From the NCBI GenBank assembly GCA_946894095.1, contig OX335650.1, positions 2,170,001 through 2,234,000 of the forward strand: a stretch of 64,000 nucleotides of DNA, read 5' to 3'. The first letter of the stretch is position 1; the number at the start of each line of letters is the position of its first letter. Position numbers and translations under genes: made by a program. Origin of the DNA: Incurvaria masculella. Lineage: Eukaryota; Arthropoda; Insecta; Lepidoptera; Incurvariidae. This document shows, one piece after another, positions 63,862 through 64,000 of this stretch. The notes below the pieces were generated by a model. The model was not told the DNA's origin and ran no database searches. It saw nothing but the letters and a program-made list of their open reading frames with translations.

Positions 63862-64000
63862 GTAGCCCAGTGGCGCGACGCCTGGCGATTCGGGAAGCTC
63901 GGTGAAGCACCTCCGAGCGCGGTTAGCTTCTGGATGGGTGACCAATTTCAACCGTTGGGACTGGCCATAGTTTGGACTCCACGTAAAACTGTAGGTCCTC
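63862..64000 (+). mobile_element. SINE with 5S rRNA-like head, cut by window end
   Basis: ggtagcccagtggcgcgacg ... gcgcggttagcttctggatg ggtgacc resembles the 5S rRNA internal control region. The shared SINE tail (ggactccacgtaaaactgta ggtcc) follows to the window edge. Confidence 0.75.

Larger units (their letters stand above)
52369..64000 (+). other. Downstream region: repeats and no convincing gene
   Basis: AT-rich sequence with the separate elements listed (55925, 56790, 59281, 59827-61815, 60706, 62351, 63862). A t-run lies at about 54531-54543. 58182-58736 holds a 184-codon frame with hydrophobic leucines near its start and basic residues near its end. It has no domain I know, so I treat it as unproven. 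Confidence 0.5.

Noticed and set aside
63862..64000. A 5S rRNA gene
   Set aside because: Only the internal region resembles 5S and it is followed by a repeat tail; the 5S ends are not present.

Overview
This window is eukaryotic nuclear DNA, most likely from a moth or butterfly (Lepidoptera). It carries one large multi-exon gene on the + strand in AT-rich, repeat-filled sequence. The repeats (RTE- and CR1-type LINE ends, SINEs with tRNA-like and 5S-like heads, many TTAA-flanked or inverted-repeat elements) resemble lepidopteran repeats. That assignment is inference from memory, not from a search.

The gene is a Fat-like atypical cadherin, the kugelei/Fat2 type (vertebrate FAT1-3 class). I could join 38 coding exons between 1662 and 52086 with matching splice phases throughout. 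They total 10182 nt, or 3393 residues plus stop. The protein is cut at its N-terminus by the window edge. Visible order: the C-terminal half of one cadherin repeat, about 22 further cadherin repeats (exons 1-25), a membrane-proximal region with an RTKR furin-like site, EGF-like domains, one laminin-G domain (exons 25-27), more EGF-like domains ending in a calcium-binding type (exons 27-30), a transmembrane helix (exon 31), and a cytoplasmic tail of about 360 residues (exons 31-38) ending in the PDZ-ligand-like sequence HTDV. A single LamG domain plus the tail motifs (GDELENIPPDYRR, GYHWDCSDW) favour Fat-like over Fat. The family acts in planar polarity of the basal epithelium and collective cell migration.

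Layout: 1-1661 repeat-bearing sequence with no exon; 1662-10968 exons 1-10; 11412-11435 a possible 24-nt microexon; 15006-31131 exons 12-23 in a repeat-rich stretch; 34116-39969 exons 24-28, including one 2768-nt exon; 41054-52086 exons 29-38; 52087-64000 3' UTR and then downstream sequence with only repeats and retrotransposon remnants.

The most striking signal is repeated partial duplication of this gene's own exons. Five truncated, acceptor-bearing copies precede exon 5 (132/110-nt units). Three truncated copies precede the EGF exon 28 (191-nt units). A deleted copy precedes exon 6, a broken copy of the end of exon 20 lies just before exon 20, and the body of intron 16 is duplicated, each copy carrying a different insertion. 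These decoy exons keep good acceptors but would shift frame or stop, so they bear directly on splicing of this gene and on any automatic gene model made for it.
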